Assembly: GCA_021373135.1 (NCBI GenBank)
Contig: JAJFTH010000003.1
Span: 1,040,703 to 1,104,702, forward strand
Source: Bacteroidales bacterium
Lineage (GTDB): Bacteria; Bacteroidota; Bacteroidia; Bacteroidales; UBA1402
Direction of reading: 5' to 3'
Length of the DNA: 64,000 nt
This document shows positions 62,360 through 64,000 of the stretch, one piece after another (the first letter of the stretch is position 1; every line of letters starts with the position of its first letter). The translations under genes and the position numbers were made by a program. Under the pieces are notes generated by a model. That model saw only the letters and a list, made by a program, of their open reading frames with translations. It was not told the origin of the DNA and made no database searches.

Positions 62360-63433
62360 ATGAAACTATGTAGATTGATATTATTCTTATCAATTTTTTC
62401 TTTTTCTACATTTATATCAGGTGAAACCAAGTACTATGATGCTGCGCAATTTCCACTTATCGGAAAAATAACGAATGATACGGAAACGAGATATGAACGG
62501 TTGCCGTCTTATTTGAAAGGCAAAACTCGTCCACCTGTTTGGGATTTGGGAAAAAACACTTCCGGCATGGCCATTCGTTTTCGGTCAAATAGTACAAGCA
62601 TATCTGCAAAATGGGATTTGTACCAAGATAGAACTATGAACCACATGACGGCGACCGGAATCAAAGGTCTGGATTTGTACGCATGGACCAAAGATCACTG
62701 GCAGTTTGTGAATACCGGCAGACCAACCGGTAAATCCAATGAACAGACAATCATTGCCAATATGATTCCGGAAGAAAGGGAATATATGCTGTACCTTCCG
62801 TTATATGACGGCATCACATCCTTGTCCATCGGCATTGATTCCACTGCTGTTATTCTACCACCGGCCTTGGATGAACCGGATACGAAGCATCCTGTCATTT
62901 GTTACGGGACAAGTATTACGCAAGGTGGATGTGCCAGTAGACCGGGTATGTCTTATTCAAATATCCTGATGCGCAAATTTAACCGAGAGTTCATTAATCT
63001 GGGATTTAGCGGGAATGGTCAGTTGGATTTTGAGATTGCGGAAGTGATGGCTAAAAGGCATGATGCCTCTTTGTTTGTCCTTGATTTTGTCCCAAATGTA
63101 AATATGAAACAACTGAAAGAAAAGACTGCAAATTTTGTTCGGATTTTAAGAGATGAGAATCCCGAGACGCCCATCCTTTTGATGGAGTCTATTATTTTCC
63201 CCCATATGAAGTTCGATCAATCAATACAACAGGTAGTTTTAGAAAAAAATACCGCTCTACGCGAAGAGTATCAAAAATTAAAGCAAAAGGGTTATAAGAA
63301 TTTATATTATTTATCTTCCGACAATCTGATCGGAAAAGACGGAGAAGCGACGGTGGATGGTGTCCATCTCACGGATTTAGGTTTTGAACGTATTTCTGAA
63401 AAGTTATATCAAGCGATTAAAAGAATATGGTAG
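62360..63433 (+). CDS. SGNH/GDSL hydrolase (carbohydrate esterase-like)
   Basis: 357 residues with a signal peptide ending FISGE. N-terminal beta domain (about 25-165; MAIRFRSNSTSISAKWDL, GLDLYAWTKDHWQFV) of the SGNH-hydrolase N type, followed by the catalytic domain: block I CYGTSITQGG (Ser nucleophile), block III GFSGNGQLDFE, and block V DGVHLTDLG with the catalytic Asp/His. Such two-domain enzymes act as carbohydrate esterases (deacetylases). It is the last plus-strand gene of the locus, 15 nt after NAGPA copy 2. A short hairpin follows. It may remove acetyl groups before the hexosaminidase acts. Confidence 0.92.
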   Translation: MKLCRLILFLSIFSFSTFISGETKYYDAAQFPLIGKITNDTETRYERLPSYLKGKTRPPVWDLGKNTSGMAIRFRSNSTSISAKWDLYQDRTMNHMTATGIKGLDLYAWTKDHWQFVNTGRPTGKSNEQTIIANMIPEEREYMLYLPLYDGITSLSIGIDSTAVILPPALDEPDTKHPVICYGTSITQGGCASRPGMSYSNILMRKFNREFINLGFSGNGQLDFEIAEVMAKRHDASLFVLDFVPNVNMKQLKEKTANFVRILRDENPETPILLMESIIFPHMKFDQSIQQVVLEKNTALREEYQKLKQKGYKNLYYLSSDNLIGKDGEATVDGVHLTDLGFERISEKLYQAIKRIW

Positions 63434-63439
63434 AAGTCC

Positions 63440-63455
63440 CTTTATTGAAATAAAG
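63440..63455 (+). terminator. short hairpin at the end of PUL 2
   Basis: CTTTATT (63440-63446) and AATAAAG (63449-63455) form an inverted repeat with a 2-nt gap, just after the SGNH gene stop codon. No T run follows, so it is a weak candidate. Confidence 0.35.
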
Positions 63456-63459
63456 AGGC

Positions 63460-63684
63460 TTACATCAAAAGATCCGGTTCCTGATTTACAATCGTTATGC
63501 AGCAGAGCATGAGCCTCCTCTTTTCACCTCCGCTAAGTGTTATACACGGCTTGTCCCATAAATCTTTTCCGAACAGATAGATCGGGTTCAGCTTGGTATT
63601 AATATCACATATCGGTATTTCGAATGCCCGCAAACCGGTCATAAACCAACGCATAATAATGACCACGAAACCGATATACCTCAC
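63460..63684 (-). pseudogene. possible remnant of an ABC-F ATPase gene
   Basis: On the minus strand a 74-codon open frame ends in DLWDKPCITLSGGEKRRLML, then EPDLLM and a stop. LSGGEKRRL followed by a hydrophobic stretch and PDLL matches the signature and start of the Walker B region of ABC-F (Uup-like) ATPases, where the frame should continue into LDEPTN. The rest of the domain is absent and the 5' part overlaps the gene at 63605 in another frame, so only about 40 codons look ABC-like. It may be a relic left when the PUL inserted next to such a gene, or a chance match. Confidence 0.35.
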
Positions 63685-63997
63685 AGTCCCGGTGGCCGGG
63701 TGCGGATTTTAAATCCGGCCAGCCCAGATATTTATTCAGTTTGGCCAAACAGCTGCAAATTTCTGCGGCACTGTCTGCCTTTACGATGTAAAACGATTGT
63801 TGTGCGTCGGCTTTGAACAGCGGAACTGATGGCAGGAGCCGATGCTCTTCCGTGCAAAACGATTCTGCCTTTTTGGGAGAAAAAGGCAGGACACATTTGA
63901 CTAAACCTGGATTTTTGCCTTTGGTCAGGTAGACAGACAACAGATGTTTGTGGGTGCTATCTCCCATGTAGAAAACCACCCTAAAATAATTTTCCAT
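63605..63997 (-). CDS. hypothetical protein, 130 residues
   Basis: Open from an ATG at 63997 (three bases from the window edge) to a stop at 63605. The sequence has no signal peptide and no domain I recognise. It is coding-like in composition, somewhat richer in GC than PUL 2, and has Cys and His residues scattered (SFCTEEHRLLPSVPLFKADA, APGHRDCEVYRFRGHYYAL). It is convergent with PUL 2 and ends just upstream of the ABC-like remnant. It might be the C-terminal part of a longer protein beginning outside the window. Confidence 0.5.
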   Translation of the reverse strand: MENYFRVVFYMGDSTHKHLLSVYLTKGKNPGLVKCVLPFSPKKAESFCTEEHRLLPSVPLFKADAQQSFYIVKADSAAEICSCLAKLNKYLGWPDLKSAPGHRDCEVYRFRGHYYALVYDRFAGIRNTDM

Positions 63998-64000
63998 GAA

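Noticed and set aside
1..64000. tRNA, rRNA, CRISPR array, intact transposase or integrase genes
   Set aside because: None seen by eye on either strand; a dedicated search (tRNAscan-type, repeat finder) would be needed to exclude small ones.

Overview
The window looks like part of the chromosome of an anaerobic, saccharolytic Bacteroidales bacterium. Evidence for this is two SusC/SusD pairs, a SusR-like hybrid two-component regulator, many secreted lipoproteins and glycosidases, AT-rich intergenic DNA, and promoter-like TAnnTTTG elements typical of Bacteroidetes sigma factor. A PorW/SprE-like lipoprotein gene at the left edge and a type IX secretion (T9SS) sorting-like tail on one secreted protein suggest a T9SS-bearing lineage (Dysgonomonadaceae/Paludibacter/Parabacteroides-like rather than Bacteroides sensu stricto). 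That placement is inference only.

Layout. Positions 1-2262 hold two core genes on the minus strand, aroA and the 5' part of a porW/sprE-like gene. Positions 2795-27155 form a first polysaccharide utilisation locus (PUL 1) on the plus strand: SusC, SusD, a small lipoprotein, a secreted protein of unknown family, two paralogous TIM-barrel/FGE-like fusions, a ThuA-like/(alpha/alpha)6-barrel fusion, three GH127/GH146-type proteins and a PA14-containing GH3. Positions 27296-33468 carry, on the minus strand, the hybrid two-component regulator and a GH172 (DUF2961) enzyme preceded by tandem 20-bp repeats. Positions 33784-34995 encode a ROK repressor, divergent from the second locus.

Positions 35356-63433 form the second locus (PUL 2), all on the plus strand: FAD oxidoreductase, DUF4434 protein, sugar porter, AGE-family epimerase, DUF4623-like protein, second DUF4434 protein, SusC, SusD, DUF4623-like lipoprotein, two GHL10 family proteins around a calcineurin-like phosphoesterase, GH28-like protein, two phosphodiester glycosidase (NAGPA-type) lipoproteins, DUF5009 acyltransferase-like membrane protein, GH20 hexosaminidase and an SGNH hydrolase. 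The right edge (63434-64000) has a hypothetical gene and a fragment resembling an ABC-F ATPase.

How it may work together (inference): PUL 1 has an arabinofuranosidase-rich enzyme set (GH127/146 x3, GH172, GH3) and would take apart an arabinofuranose-decorated glycan under control of the hybrid regulator. PUL 2 combines phosphodiester glycosidases, a phosphoesterase, a hexosaminidase, an epimerase, a sugar porter and several poorly characterised TIM-barrel families. It is the best candidate here for an undescribed glycan pathway, perhaps against a phosphodiester-linked or amino-sugar-containing glycan, and is probably controlled by the ROK protein. Many protein classes occur in paralogous pairs. 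Other points worth a second look are a repeated 53-bp leader shared by two unrelated genes, a 10-T tract that breaks a signal peptide, and a 28-bp perfect palindrome.
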